Part shown: positions 10,815-21,981 of the stretch, piece by piece
How the letters are laid out: each line of letters starts with the position of its first letter
Numbering within the stretch: position 1 is the first letter of the stretch
Assembly: GCA_030340625.1 (NCBI GenBank)
Contig: JAOPHQ010001150.1
Location: 198,623 to 262,622 of the forward strand
Length of the DNA: 64,000 nt
From: Merluccius polli
Taxonomy: Eukaryota; Chordata; Actinopteri; Gadiformes; Merlucciidae
Reading direction: 5' to 3'
Position numbers and translations under genes: made by a program
The notes under the pieces: model-generated
What the model saw: the letters and a program-made list of their open reading frames with translations, nothing else
Told to the model about the DNA's origin: nothing
Databases searched by the model: none

Positions 10815-11115
10815 TAGTGATGGGCAAAGCAGTTCTTTTAAGTGTACTGAATCATTAGAATCAGTTAATTAAAAAGTGTTGTTGAAAAGATTTGTTCACT
10901 GAATCGTTCATTGCTTCTGACTGCATGCGTAATCACTGAACGTGCCACTCACTGAACTGAGTCACTACCGACGTTTGTTTGTGAGATAAGCCATTGAGAT
11001 GAGAATTTAGTTGGATAAAGATACCGTTTGCAAACTGAACGCTACTATAGCAAAGTCCTACCCTACTGCATATATATTTTTGCGACACCTAGTTATTAAA
11101 TAACATATTTGGTAG
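10815..11115. mobile_element. Partial hAT-like terminus, then unassigned sequence
   Basis: TAGTGATGGGCAAAG at 10815 matches the terminus of the BED-finger hAT at 30919 (TAGTGATGGGTCG). The following sequence has GAATC/GTTCA motifs like that element's subterminal region. No second terminus or target duplication was found, so it is probably truncated. Nothing coding is seen up to 11115. Confidence 0.4.
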
Positions 11116-11276
11116 CCTACTACCAGGGCCGTTTCTGACCATTTTGGGGCCCTAAGCGACATCTTGCAGTGGGGCCCCAGTGTTTCCGCTAGGATGGAGG
11201 TGAAGCACGCGTGTGGTGCGTCACAGTGGCCCTCGTGCAGTTTCTTGTTTATATGCTTTTACTCACAGGTGTTTGA

Positions 11277-12116
11277 ATTGACCTGGACAGGAAGCGTCAG
11301 TAGCGTTCCTGTCCAGGTCAGGTTCTGCAAGTTCCTGATCTCATAGTCCAGTTCTTTCCCATCAATGTCACTCTCATCTCTGCATGTCAGGATCTTGCAG
11401 AGCTCATCACATTTATTTGACAATGTCAGATGGTTCAGGAGCACACTAAATTTGTCTTTGACATCCCCCAGTGGCTGAAACCGGTCATCAAGAGATTGGA
11501 TAGCACAGTCCACAACCACATTGAAAAAGCCTCTTCAGTGCGTCAGACATGGGCTCATCCGGTGCTTCATAGGCAAAATGCCTTTTCAGTCTTTTCTGCT
11601 GCAGTACAGCCTCCACACTCATCTCTTCACAAACAGTGAAAAGATGCAGTGGTCTGTACAGCAGCAAAGCCTTGTGTCCTGTAATTGAGGAGAGATGCCT
11701 TTGCCTTCATGAGGAGGTCAACAGCCACATCTAGTTGCATTTTGGGAGACTGCAGGAGCTTGCTTACAGTGTTCACTTGGTGAAGGACGTCAGACCACTG
11801 TACAAATTTGGAAACAGTAGGACCCGATCTCCTCTGCCAGCATCTGGGCGTCCGACCTGGTAGTGGCATCTGTGGTTTTGCCCTGATCTGTGGGGGGGGG
11901 GGGGGGGGGCCTCTCGGATATCTGAGCTTTGGTATCTCACAGGCTCCACACTCTTTATCCGACTCTCCCATTTGGTCTCACTCCATGACTTCAGGGTTAT
12001 ATTTACCCACTGCTTCAGAACTTCCCATCTCTGTGGTGCTGCTGAGAAGAGATTGTACAGATTCTGCACATAGCCAAAGTAGCTGATTGCATCTGTGGAT
12101 GCTTTTCCAGCATTAG
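11277..12116 (-). pseudogene. ZMYM1-like hAT transposase, C-proximal fragment
   Basis: On the - strand the fragment begins ASTDAISYFGYVQNLYNLF near 12105, followed by SAAPQRW and SWSETKWESRIKSVEPVRY. It is broken by a long C-run (plus-strand G-run at about 11891-11909). It resumes as VNTVSKLLQSPKMQLDVAV and later DRFQPLGDVKDKFSVLLN, ending near DIDGKELDYEI. These are hallmark phrases of ZMYM1-like (DUF4371) hAT transposases. After residues NLQNL there is a GTGAGT that fits a splice donor. The C-terminal dimerisation region expected downstream is missing, so the left end of the element has an internal loss. Confidence 0.8.
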
Positions 12117-12783
12117 TGAAGGGAGAAAAATCTCTGGCCTATTCTAAGCTAACAACGGCGCGGACCCTATAGGTATCAGATCAAAAAATAAGGCGGAATA
12201 AAGAGATATAAACTGAATTAAACTGAGTAGATTTATTCTTAATCAAACTTAATCAAAAGTCAACGAGTAAATGCATATATTAACAAATACAGCGCTGGTG
12301 TCACCAGCTTCGCCTCCTGAGAAGTTCTGCTGATTGTGAGCCCTGAGTCTCAGGTCCGTGGATATCTTATAGACTAAAGGACAGGTTCAGTAAAGGGGGA
12401 TGACATCACGAGCGGGTACATGGATACTCTTTCGTCAAAAAAAAAGGGCAAGTTCTAGTTTGAAGTTAGATAGCAGGGCATATTTAATTGGCTTCCCCCG
12501 TCTTTCGTGGGGAGGCTGAGTTGCAGTGCCCATTTTGACCGGGCCTCCCCCGCCTAAGATGTGCGAGGTTTGGGCCGCGTGACATCACCAAGCGCGCTGA
12601 TTAACATGGCACCTAGTCCCAAGAGAGTAGCGTCTTATCTAGCTACTCCCCTGGGCATTTTGGTACATCTGTGTACATGCAAGAATCTCTGTGAGGGGAG
12701 GGGGAGCATCTATAAATGTGACCTTGTTATATTTCTGGCTCCAAGTAACGGTTGGGCCTTTTGGTAACTTTATTTTTTTCAAT
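12117..12783 (-). repeat. 3' LTR of the ERV
   Basis: Nearly identical to 23315-23984. On the - strand it ends ...CTTCA at 12117. AATAAA (complement at 12232-12237) is a plausible polyadenylation signal. No purine-rich tract is seen immediately before its U3 start (right of 12783), which is unusual. Confidence 0.93.
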
Positions 12784-13559
12784 ATATTTCAATATATAAT
12801 TTAGACCGGACCTGGCGAGACTCAGAGGTACATAGGAATTCGGGCAACAGGTGGTCTTCAATATATCCCTCTCAAGTCATCGCAAGATGACTTTCCATTA
12901 GAAAACACCTGTTGCTTGCAGACACATAATCATAGACACCACACACAAGCATGCACAGGTAAATGTATATACTGGAACAGCATTAACATAGATGGCCTAC
13001 CCGTCGGTACCAACTGGCGCTTTTGCCTAGAGGTCAGACACAGGCAGTATCATCACATCTAACAAATGTTTCTAGCAAAATATAAAAGTATAAAATGTAA
13101 TAATGGGACCATAATGCATAAACAGCGGGTGTTGGGTTAGGAGACATATGCTAAGCTCTTTCCTCAGTTGCCTCTTGCGGGACATAACTCCATGGGTTAT
13201 GCTTTACCCCTGTTTATTCAACGGCCGACCGGGTTGGAGCTGTAGGGAATATATACAGTATATGAGAGGATAAAATGATTATATATGTAAAAATGTAAAT
13301 GTAAAAATGCTGAATAGCAACTTTCTTAGCAGAGTCCTTATCTATCCATGTAGCAGGGTGGTAACACCCCCAACGTAAGACTTGAATGCCAACATACCTT
13401 TTGACTCTACACTCATCAAGTGGGACATGCATACATATGGGGTGAGGTGAGGCTAAGCAAAAGGGATTGGGGGAAGGAGGTGTTAGGTACAACAGCTTAT
13501 AAGCAATACAGCGAAGTTGCCCCTCATGCCTTAGGGGAGCGGGACAACTTCGTAAGTTT
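12784..13559 (-). other. ERV region between env and 3' LTR
   Basis: No gene recognised. Near 13513-13555 an inverted repeat (CGAAGTTG ... CAACTTCG with an inner CCCCT/AGGGG pair) could form a hairpin just after the env stop. A recognisable polypurine tract next to the LTR is lacking. Confidence 0.5.
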
Positions 13560-14483
13560 TTAGTAGACGGTCAGTGTCATATCGCAATTGGATCCTCCGT
13601 CGTCGTCTGGAAAGGTTTCGACCAGGAGTGAGACCATCTGGTGTTCATAGTCTCTGGGGGCATTTTCTTTGGACAGGGCCGTGGCAATGAGTCTGACACA
13701 GAGGGTGCGGGCACAGGGGATGCAGCAGCATCCACAGGTGATGAGAATGGCCAGGAAACAAGCGAGGGATGTGAGGACGGCCATGACAAGGGCCTTCCAT
13801 CTGCCAAATAGGCCTTGCATCCAAGCCTCGAGCGGGTTGTCCACTCCGGAGGCTTCCTTCAGCTCCGTGGACAGGGCTCGGAGACCGTTGAGTGCCTTGG
13901 TGACGGACCTGTCCGGGGCCGTGTTGTTGGGGATAAACGTGCAGCACTGCTCACCAAACATAGCGCAGACACCTCCTTTCTCAGCCAGGAGCATGTCCAG
14001 GGCCACACGATTTTGGAATGCCATTAGGGAAGTGGCAGCCAGTTGGGTAGAGATACCTTCCACGGCATCTCGGGTGAGGTTGGCTAGGTGTTGCACATTG
14101 TAGTGGATATAGTTAATACGATCGACGTTTTTGTTTGGCGTGATAGGGAAGAGAGCTGATAGGAGCGGTATGTTCTCGAATCCGGCCCCGATCTGGTCTG
14201 CTAATTTGTACTCGTTCGGAACGCCCCGTGGAATGCCTATGGCATCGATGTAGCAGGGAGAGTTTTGGGTGAGGTCGAAACTGGCGGGGTAGTCAGTGTC
14301 GCGTTGGGTGCGTTGAGGGGCCGTATTGTTAGTCGCATTAGACGATTGGACGAATACGATCACAGGTACAGTTAGCCGTACGATAGTACAGGTCCCAGAC
14401 CAGTGTCTGGGTAGACGCAATCGCAGAATGTCAGTAGCGCATAGCCAATAAAGGTCCATTCGACCGAGAGTTAGTTGAGTCAT
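13560..14483 (-). pseudogene. ERV env, transmembrane (TM) part
   Basis: A 307-residue frame with features of a gamma-type retroviral TM subunit. It has an immunosuppressive-domain-like stretch (QNRVALDMLLAEKGG), immediately followed by the CX6CC motif (CAMFGEQCC). Residues ~235-262 form a strongly hydrophobic membrane span that runs into a Cys-rich juxtamembrane segment. There are several N-glycosylation sequons. The frame differs by one register from the upstream SU frame (overlap 14431-14483), so env is frameshifted near 14515-14540 and cannot give one SU-TM precursor as it stands. The ATG at 14483 is therefore internal to the original gene. Confidence 0.85.
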
Positions 14484-15867
14484 ATTCGGCCAACCAGTAA
14501 CGTTGTATGTGTTGACACCCAGCCGCGGGAAGATCCCCTACTGGTCGCGTACTCACTCGAGTGAAACACCAATAGGGGGCGGGTTGCGCTTTGAATGTGG
14601 GCGGAGTCGTTTTGTTCAGGCCGGGGGGAAATAAATTCCCGAGGAGAGTACAATTCTTGGGGTGCGCTTCTATAAAGAGTCGTATCATGCAATAGGTGCC
14701 ACGGGGGTCGTCGGTTTCGTTGAGGTTTACAGGGATGGTAGTTAGAGCGGGACGAGCTGCTGCACAAGCGACGCAATCGGATAGGCCTTGCAGGCGGACG
14801 GTGCCAACTAGCCATGCTAGCCATTGATTAGTGTCAGAGAACCCAGTGACTTGAGTGAATATGTCGTGGGTGGGTATATCATTAGTGGACTCTATGTTGA
14901 ATATGGTTACGCCTTGCTCAGAGTATGTAACTGCCGGGGTTGATGATTTTGATTCGGGTAGGATATCAATTCTAACGACGCTCATGGGGTCCCATGCTCC
15001 CCACCTACTGACTCCCACAGTCAGATATAAAACGTTCGGTGCAGAGGGACATAGAGGATTAGAATATTGGTGAGTGCCTACCGAGGTGAGAGTGAGGATC
15101 ACGTTCTTCCCTTCCATACTTAATCCCCCACCCTCCTGGAGTAATCTAGTACCATCCGCGCGTGCGCGAGGGTTGGTGAATGCTCTAGTCGCTCGATTGC
15201 CGGTCCCCGCTATGCCTATCCCAGCCCTTTTGTCTCTGGTATCCCATAGAATGTGCCCCGCATTTCTACACCCCGTGAGACTACAACCCCAAGAAGCGCC
15301 TTTTCGCCACTCGGGTCTTCCCCCTATCGGTCCGTCGCACACATACTTGTCGTCATGCTCCCATCTGGAGCCAGGGCGTTTCCATATAGTGGCAGTGAAT
15401 AGGGTGTGTAGGGGGATAGAGTACATACGTTTGGTGCCGTTGATGTGGGTGAGCTGGACGCCATCAAACTGGCGGAGGCAGGGGTCGGAGTCGTTTCTTC
15501 GTGGGGCATGGGGGTCGTCGTAGGGGAGGATGGTTCTGCGGGCAAGGGGGTTGTAGGCAATTCGGGGGTTATGGACAGTACCTTGGGTGGCGTTGGTGCG
15601 GGTGGCGTTGGTGCGGTTGGTGTTGATGCGGTTGGTACCGCCGTTGTTGGGGGTGTTCAATTCCCAACACTTCCTCTTGTGGACCTTGACGTATAGGTAG
15701 TCACCAGGTAGGGTCAGGGGAGCCGGGTGGGTAACATGAGATGGCGGGGCGGTAACCTGAGTGAACAAAGCTCGAGAGACAAGGGTTATGGCCTGGACGT
15801 ATTCTAACAGGACTTCATCTAGGTGATCTGTCATGGGCCCTATAGGCGGAGTGTGAGGACCTGACAT
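14431..15867 (-). pseudogene. ERV integrase tail fused to env surface (SU) part
   Basis: A 478-residue open frame. The first ~75 residues look like the C-terminal part of retroviral integrase (TLPGDYLYVKVHKRKCW resembles the small barrel domain), not an env signal peptide. The rest is SU-like, with many NxT/NxS sites including NRTNAT-type tandem repeats near residues 80-95, many Cys, and a CXXC motif (DCVACAA) whose codons lie near 14760-14785, as in gamma-type SU. A deletion has therefore joined integrase to the body of SU and removed the env start and signal peptide. The frame is lost shortly before the TM part. Confidence 0.8.
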
Positions 15868-16307
15868 CGGTGATCAAGTCCTAGGGCACGTTCTACCTCA
15901 TCTAGCAGTCTGTTCGCGAAATGGCTATCGTTGTCTGAGGCTATGGTCTTAGGGAAGCCCCATCTAGGAATAATGTCATTTAGCAGGTGTTTTACTACCG
16001 TTTGGGCGTCTTCGTGTTTGGCGGGGAAAGCTTCTACCCATCTAAAGAATCGGTCTATTATGACTAACAGATAACGATACCCTCTCACTTGGTTGTCTTT
16101 GCCCATGTCGGTGTAGTCTATGCACAGTTCTTGGAACGGGAGTGGGGGAACGGGGAAGTGGCCTCGTGGTGACTCTTGGCTCGGTCGGGGGTTGTGGGCT
16201 TGGCAAGTCCGGCAGTTGTGGACGTGTTGTACTATGGCTTCCATCTCGGGATGGAACCAGTCAGGTGAAATGGCTTCAATCGTCGTCCTAGACCTTGTAA
16301 CTATCAT
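15840..16307 (-). pseudogene. ERV integrase core, truncated
   Basis: The - strand frame shows the end of the N-terminal zinc-binding region (HNCRTCQAHNP) and the start of the DDE core, with the first Asp in LCIDYTDMG and the second in TIASDNDSHF. The core stops after ALGLDHR: the segment that should hold the catalytic Glu is deleted and the frame shifts into the next open frame. Upstream of 16307 the pol sequence is lost. It cannot be a working integrase. Confidence 0.85.
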
Positions 16308-16457
16308 TCAAAGGTAACTAGTCACATAAATAGGAGAAATTACATAAAAATGGTACAATATGATAAGTTATGTTTTCTTAAACTCCATTGTGTTAGCAGT
16401 AGCTCAGTACCTCAAGCTGTAAATTGATTTGCAAGTAGGCCACTGGGGGTAACAACT

Positions 16458-19400
16458 ATAAATAATAATAATAATGCATTATATTTCAAGGCGCCTTTCT
16501 GGCACTCAAGGACACCGTACATAACCATAAACATAGAAACACAAGAAATAAACAAGCTATAAGACATGTTAAAATACAAACAGTAAAAATAAGTTAAAAT
16601 TTAAGGCAGAGCAGATGGGGTCACAAGGAGAAAGCAGTTCTGAACAGATGGGTTTTGAGGGTGGATTTGAAAAGGTGAAGTGAGTCCATGTTTCTGAGCT
16701 GGGGTGGAAGTGAGTTCCAGAGCCGGGGAGCAGAGCGGCTGAAAGCTCTGCTCCCCATGGTGGTAAGACGGGCAGAAGGAACAGTCAGGTGGATGGAGGC
16801 AGATGATCTGAGGGTACGGGTGGGAGTGGCAACATGGAGGAGGTCAGACAGGTAAGGGGGGGCGAGGTTGTGAATAGCTTTGAATGTAAACAGGAGGATC
16901 TTGAATTCGATACGATGTTTAATGGGGAGCCAGTGAAGCTGCTGCAGGATGGGGGTGATGTGGTTGATGGAGGGGGTTTTGGTGATAATGCGGGCCGCTG
17001 AGTTCTGAACCAGTTGAAGCTTATGGAGGGATTTATGAGGGAGACCAAAGAGGAGGGAGTTGCAATAGTCCAGGCGAGAAGTGACAAGGCTGTGAACAAG
17101 GATTGCAGTGGTATGGGGGGTAAGGGAGGGGCGGAGGCGGTTGATGTTGCGCAGGTGGAAGTAGGCAGACCGAGTAACGTTATTGATGTGGGATTGGAAA
17201 GATAATGTACTGTCGAGGATGACACCCAGACTCTTTACTTGAGGGGAGGGGGAAACAGAGCAGTTGTCGATGATGAGAGGGAAACTGTTGGTTTTGGATA
17301 GTGTTGATTTGGTACCGATGAGAAGAACCTCAGTTTTGTCACTGTTAAGTTTGAGAAAATTATAAGAGAACCAGGATTTGATCTCTGTTAGGCAATCGGT
17401 AAGGGAGGTGGGTGGGAGGTTGGAAGTGGGTTTACTGGAGAGGTAGAGCTGGGTGTCATCCGCATAGCAGTGGAAATTGATGCTGTATTTACGGAAGATA
17501 TTGCCAAGGGGGAGAAGGTAAATGATGAAGAGAAGGGGCCCCAGGACCGAGCCCTGGGGCACACCTGAGGTGACGGTGGAAGGATGGGATGTGTGGGATT
17601 TGAGCTGAACGAACTGAGTGCGGCCAGAGAGGTATGACTTAAACCAGTCCATCGTAGTGTGGATGATGCCGATGGAGGAAAGTCTATTGAGGAGGGTGGT
17701 GTGACAGATGGTGTCGAAGGCCGCACTCAGGTCGAGGAGGATGAGGATTGTAAGTGAACCAGAATCAGCTGCCATGAGGAGGTCGTTGGAAATTTTTATG
17801 AGAGCAGATTCTGTGCTATGGAGGGGGCGGAAACCGGACTGGAACTGTTCATACAGATTGTTGTGAGATAAATGAGAGTGGAGTTGAGAGGCTACAGTTT
17901 TTTCAAGGATTTTTGAAATGAAAGGAAGATTAGAAATAGGACGTAGGTTATTGAAGTTGGTTGGATCTGCACCGGGTTTTTTCAGTATTGGGGTTATTGC
18001 AGCGGTTTTAAAGGATGCAGGAACAGTTCCAGATGTGAGAGAGAAGTGGATGATAGCAGAGATGAGGGGGACCAGAGAAGGGAGGCAGGCTTTAACCAAA
18101 ACCGTTGGGAGGGGGTCCAGCTGACAGGTGGATGGTTTGGACTTACGGATGAGGTCTGAGATTTCTAAGGTGGAGGGGAGCAGGAAGGAGGAAAAAGAGT
18201 GAGTGGGTGAAAGAGGTTCAGGTAAAATACAGGGGGATGGATGTGGGCTGAGATGCTGGTGGATCATCTGGATTTTTTTATTAAAAAATGACAGGAGGGA
18301 GTTACAGAAGGCAGTTGAGTACAAGTGTGGTGGCAGAGAGTCCGGGGGTTGGGTGATCTTTTTCAACAGTGAGAACAGTGATTTGGTGTTACCTTCACTG
18401 GAACAGATTATGTCAGAGTAGTAGTTGGATTTGGTTTGAGAAATGCAGTCCTTGTAATGTAGTATATGGTTATTGTAAATCTCTTTGTGAATAGATAGAC
18501 CAGTTTTGTGATGGAGCCGCTCGAGTTGCCGACCTTTGGCTTTCATAAGCCGAAGCTCAGGGGTGAACCAGGGTGCAGAGCGGGAGAAGGAGACGGGTCT
18601 AGTTTTTAACGGAGCAAGGGAGTTGAGAATAGTGTGAAGTCCAGTGTTATAGTGTGAGACTAGTTCTTCGGGGGAGGAGAGATTGACAGAGTCCATAAAA
18701 GAGTTAATACTGGAGGAGAGAGAGTCCAGATTTATGTCCTTAATACTACGGAAAGATATGAGACGGGGGAGCTTTGTGATAGAGAGAGAGAGTTTAACAG
18801 TGAATGAGAGGAGGAAATGATCAGTTATCGGAAGTTCATCTGCTGTGAGATCAAGGGGGGCGACACCAGAGCAGCAGACCAGGTCCAAGATGTGGCCTCT
18901 AGTGTGAGTGGGAACATTTGTGTGCTGCTGAAGTCCGAAACTCTCCAGGCAGGATGTAAAGTCTCTGGTGAGAGGGTTATTGAAGTTATCCATGTGAATG
19001 TTGAAGTCCCCCAACAGGATGGTGTTGGGAGAAAGAGTGGAAAGGTGTGTGAGGAAATCTGCAAAGTCACTCAGAAAAACACTATTTGGTTTGGGGGGGG
19101 CGGTAAACAGTAGCGATGATGGTGGGAGTAGGACCAGACAGTTGGCAGACAGTGGATTCGAAGGAGCTGAAGGCAGGGACAGACACCCGCGAGACTTTCC
19201 ACTTCTCGCGGTGAATTATCGCGAGACCTCCTCCCCGGCCGGAGCCACGGGGCTGACAGGTGTAAACAAACCCCGGGGGCGTGGATTCATTGAGTTGTGA
19301 GAAGTCGTTGGGTTGCTGCCATGTCTCGGTTAAACAGAGAAAGTCAAACTTATGGTCGGTGAGGAGATCCTGGATGAGATGCCCCTTGCTCGTGAGTGAG

Positions 19401-20095
19401 CGGATGTTGAGGAGACCGAAGTTGACAGCGGAGGAGTCGAGTTTGACGGTAGCATTAGCCGACCTGGCTAGGCTGGCTAATGCATGGTGGTTGACGGTGC
19501 GGCCGGAGTTGATGGAGGAGCGACGAGAAGTGGACCAGGTGGAGTTGATTGTAGTGGAGTTGTTGCTGTGCTGGACATGTCTGCGGGACCCACGGTGGAT
19601 GTAGCGCCGACGAGGGGGGCAAGCGATGTCCGGGTGCGGTGGTGGGGGCTCATTCAAGCGGGTCGCGAGAGGGTTGGTGATGGAGTAGTGGAGTAGTCCT
19701 GCCACAGGATGATGGCAGAACGACAGGAATATCCAGACGAGTCCAAAGCAGGTGAGTGAGTTGTTGGGCCACATGATGAGGCAGGAACCAGGTATGCTTA
19801 GGAAGCCGGTGTCGCGACAGCCGGTTAGCAACTAGCTACCGGCGTTAGCCCGTGCACTGGTGGATAGGAGTGCCGGAGCTAGCTGTGCGAGAGGAGCTGT
19901 TTTGGTTCAATACGCGACACTACTACTACGATTGCTAATACTACTGCTACTGCTACTACGATACTACTACTATACTACTATACTGCTATTACTACTACAC
20001 TACTACTACTAGCTGCTACTACCACAAGCTACTGTATTCCGGCGAGCAGCGGCAACAAACATGCCAGCGTCCACTCGACCGGCTCAACTGACTAT
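16458..20095 (-). mobile_element. L2/CR1-like LINE inside the ERV
   Basis: The 3' end (left) has an (ATT)n tail at about 16458-16475, preceded by a 'gcgccttgaaatataatg' type end typical of fish L2-like elements. The coding part runs from 19831 to 16621 on the - strand. The 5' part (about 19910-20095) is rich in CTA/CAG triplet runs. The 5' boundary is approximate and no target duplication was resolved. About 150 bp between 16308 and 16457 hold nothing recognisable. Confidence 0.85.
16621..19831 (-). pseudogene. L2/CR1-like endonuclease-reverse transcriptase, one frameshift
   Basis: Two adjoining frames. The N-terminal frame (19831-19082) has the endonuclease start (NFGLLNIRSLTSKGHL; LCLTETW; YRPPQ). 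The 797-residue frame (19014-16621) continues with GDFNIHMDN, SDLIRKSKPSTC, LRPISNLPFISK, FQSGFRPLHSTESAL, VPQGSVLGPLLF and the catalytic YADD at 17455-17466, down to the usual LWNSLPPQLRN tail. The only break seen is an 8-G run (19093-19100 on the + strand) at the frame junction, so a single homopolymer change separates this copy from an intact ORF2. Confidence 0.9.
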
Positions 20096-21114
20096 CAAAC
20101 CCACACACACACAGAAGCATGTGTGCAGAAACTTCCTGGACTACAACATGCAGTGCAGGTTTCTAACAGTAGGGGAGCTGTTGTCTTCACCTGCTTTAAC
20201 TTGATTCATATCACAGACACTTTTGTTGGCATGTCCAGACAACATTTGTCTGACCAAAGCAATTTGGTAATTTAACAAATAAAACACAAAAACTAGAACA
20301 AAAAACAAAAACAAAAACAAAATGAAATCACTCTCTGTGTCCCAACAAACCCTTAAACGTTCTAATGATCACAGTGCTTTCTTTATTCATGTTTTATTCT
20401 AACCCCTCTAAGTCTGTTATCCCCATGGGACATACTGAGCTGGTTGTCCCTTTACCACTTTGCACTGTAAGGTTGTGTGTCTCGAAAGGCAAATTCAAAC
20501 AAATGTATTATCATTATTAGACACCACACGAGACATTCGAGATGTCCCTTTGGAGAGGAGCCCCCTGGCCACGGAGGTCCCCTCCTTCGCTTAGGATTCT
20601 TGTACAAATGTAGATAAAGGAAAAGAAAAAAACAAAAACAAAACAGAGATTCAATGTCTATTCAAGCAAATTTGCTTCACATTAATGACGAAATTTAAAT
20701 GTAATCATTCAGTTGTAACATAAGAACATCTTTAATCGCTGTAATAACATCTGTCAACATAGGGTTATTTATGAATTTAAAAGTCTTGATTATAAAATTC
20801 ATGATCAAATAATGACCACCAATAAACAGAATTATTGTACTAGGCCTCATTCTGCCTTCTCCCCCCCTTGTAGCTCCATGAGTGCAGTAGGGGCGTGGCC
20901 ACGCGTCTGTGTAACCTGTAGCTCCTCCTAAAATCCTCGCATGCACAGTTCACTCGTTAAAGTGACTTCAGAGAGAGCGGAGCCGGGCCAACGCCCTTAT
21001 GGATCAGAGGGGGAAACCTGGTGGCCCCCTGGATAGAGAATCATTTGCATCGCCTCTGCGAGTCTTTCTATAGGCTTCCATCCGCAGTTGTTTAATCTAA
21101 ATAGTTTCACAACT
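20096..21114 (-). other. ERV internal sequence with a module shared with the LTR retrotransposons
   Basis: No ORF supported. From about 20540 to 20910 the sequence is clearly similar to 59280-59530 (copy B) and, in opposite orientation, to 42540-42800 (copy A). It includes a conserved GAAGGAGGGGACCTCC (- strand sense) and the block 'attctgccttctcccc'. This links the ERV and the LTR retrotransposons. Confidence 0.6.
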
Positions 21115-21981
21115 TTAAGAAATAATAAAACTGCTTTTTATAATATTTACATAAGGAGTCGTCACTCTTGTGAGTAAGGTGAGGGAGGAGAGTGGGAGGG
21201 TAGGAGGGAGGGGAGGAGAGCTGGGGGGTAGGAGGGAGGGAGGGAGGGAGGGAGGGAGGGAGGGAGGGAGGGAGGGAGGGAGGAGAGCGGGAGGGTAGGA
21301 GGGAGGGAGGAGAGCGGGAGGGTAGGAGGGAGGGGAGGGAGACCAAGGGAGGGGTGCGGACGAGGGAGGTAGGGGAGGAGGGTGGGGGCCCTGGGTGACG
21401 TCGGTAAGGGGGGGGTAGAGGTGGGGGTGAGGGCATTTGGTGAGGTCGCCGGGGGGGGGGGGGGGGGGGGGAGTAGGGTAGGGTGGAGGGGTAAGGTCGG
21501 GGAGGGGGGCCTTAGTCGGGGTTGGTCCAGAGTCAGCGGGGGTGGTCGGGGTGGAGGTGTGAGTGGTCGGGAGGTTTGGGTCAGGGACAGGGCCCGCTAC
21601 TACAGACTGAGCTGGAGCAGGGGGCGTAGACAGAGTATTTCGGTACGCGGCGACGAGGACCCGTGAGCGCGCCTGCGTCTGGCGGGCGCGCTCCGGCTGA
21701 TCTCTGCGCGCCGCAGCTGAGCCCTTGTTGTAGGAACGGCAGGCTGCCCTAGCTGTCTCTCTATTTATCCCAACCTCCAGGCTGCGGAGGTGGGCCTCGG
21801 TTAGCCCGGTTTTGGGCACCCACCCACTCTTTTCCCAGCTCTGTCTGTACTTCACATGTCTTTTTAACCACTTTTTCTTTCCCTCTGGTCCAGCACCCGC
21901 TTCGGTGCTTGCGGCCAGGAATACGTCAACTCTCCGCATCTGGACATCCCTATCCATCATACCGATCTTCCGATCGCACAT
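21115..21981 (-). pseudogene. ERV gag-like frame with Pro-rich C-terminus
   Basis: A 288-residue - strand frame in the position expected for gag, ~1.3 kb after the primer-binding site. Residues ~1-115 are basic and helical-looking (VFLAASTEAGAGPEGKKKW, then HVKYRQSWEKSGWVPKTG). Residues ~120-270 are almost entirely Pro/Ser/Thr, generated by GA-rich simple repeats on the opposite strand (GGGA runs at about 21236-21282 and a 20-G run near 21450). No capsid major-homology region or Cys-His knuckle is visible. The gag identity rests mainly on position. Confidence 0.4.

Noticed and set aside
10815..11115. Complete hAT MITE
   Set aside because: Only one terminus was found; no matching second end or 8-bp duplication.
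12561..12767. Open frame repeated at 12561 and 23771 as a conserved gene
   Set aside because: Both lie in the two ERV LTRs and are duplicated because the LTRs are; no protein similarity.
13560..15867. A domesticated env (syncytin-like) gene
   Set aside because: SU and TM are in different frames, the env start and signal peptide are missing, and the locus is a nested defective provirus.
21107..21436. Pro/Ser-rich protein of functional interest
   Set aside because: The composition comes from GGGA-type simple repeats on the other strand; no domain is visible.
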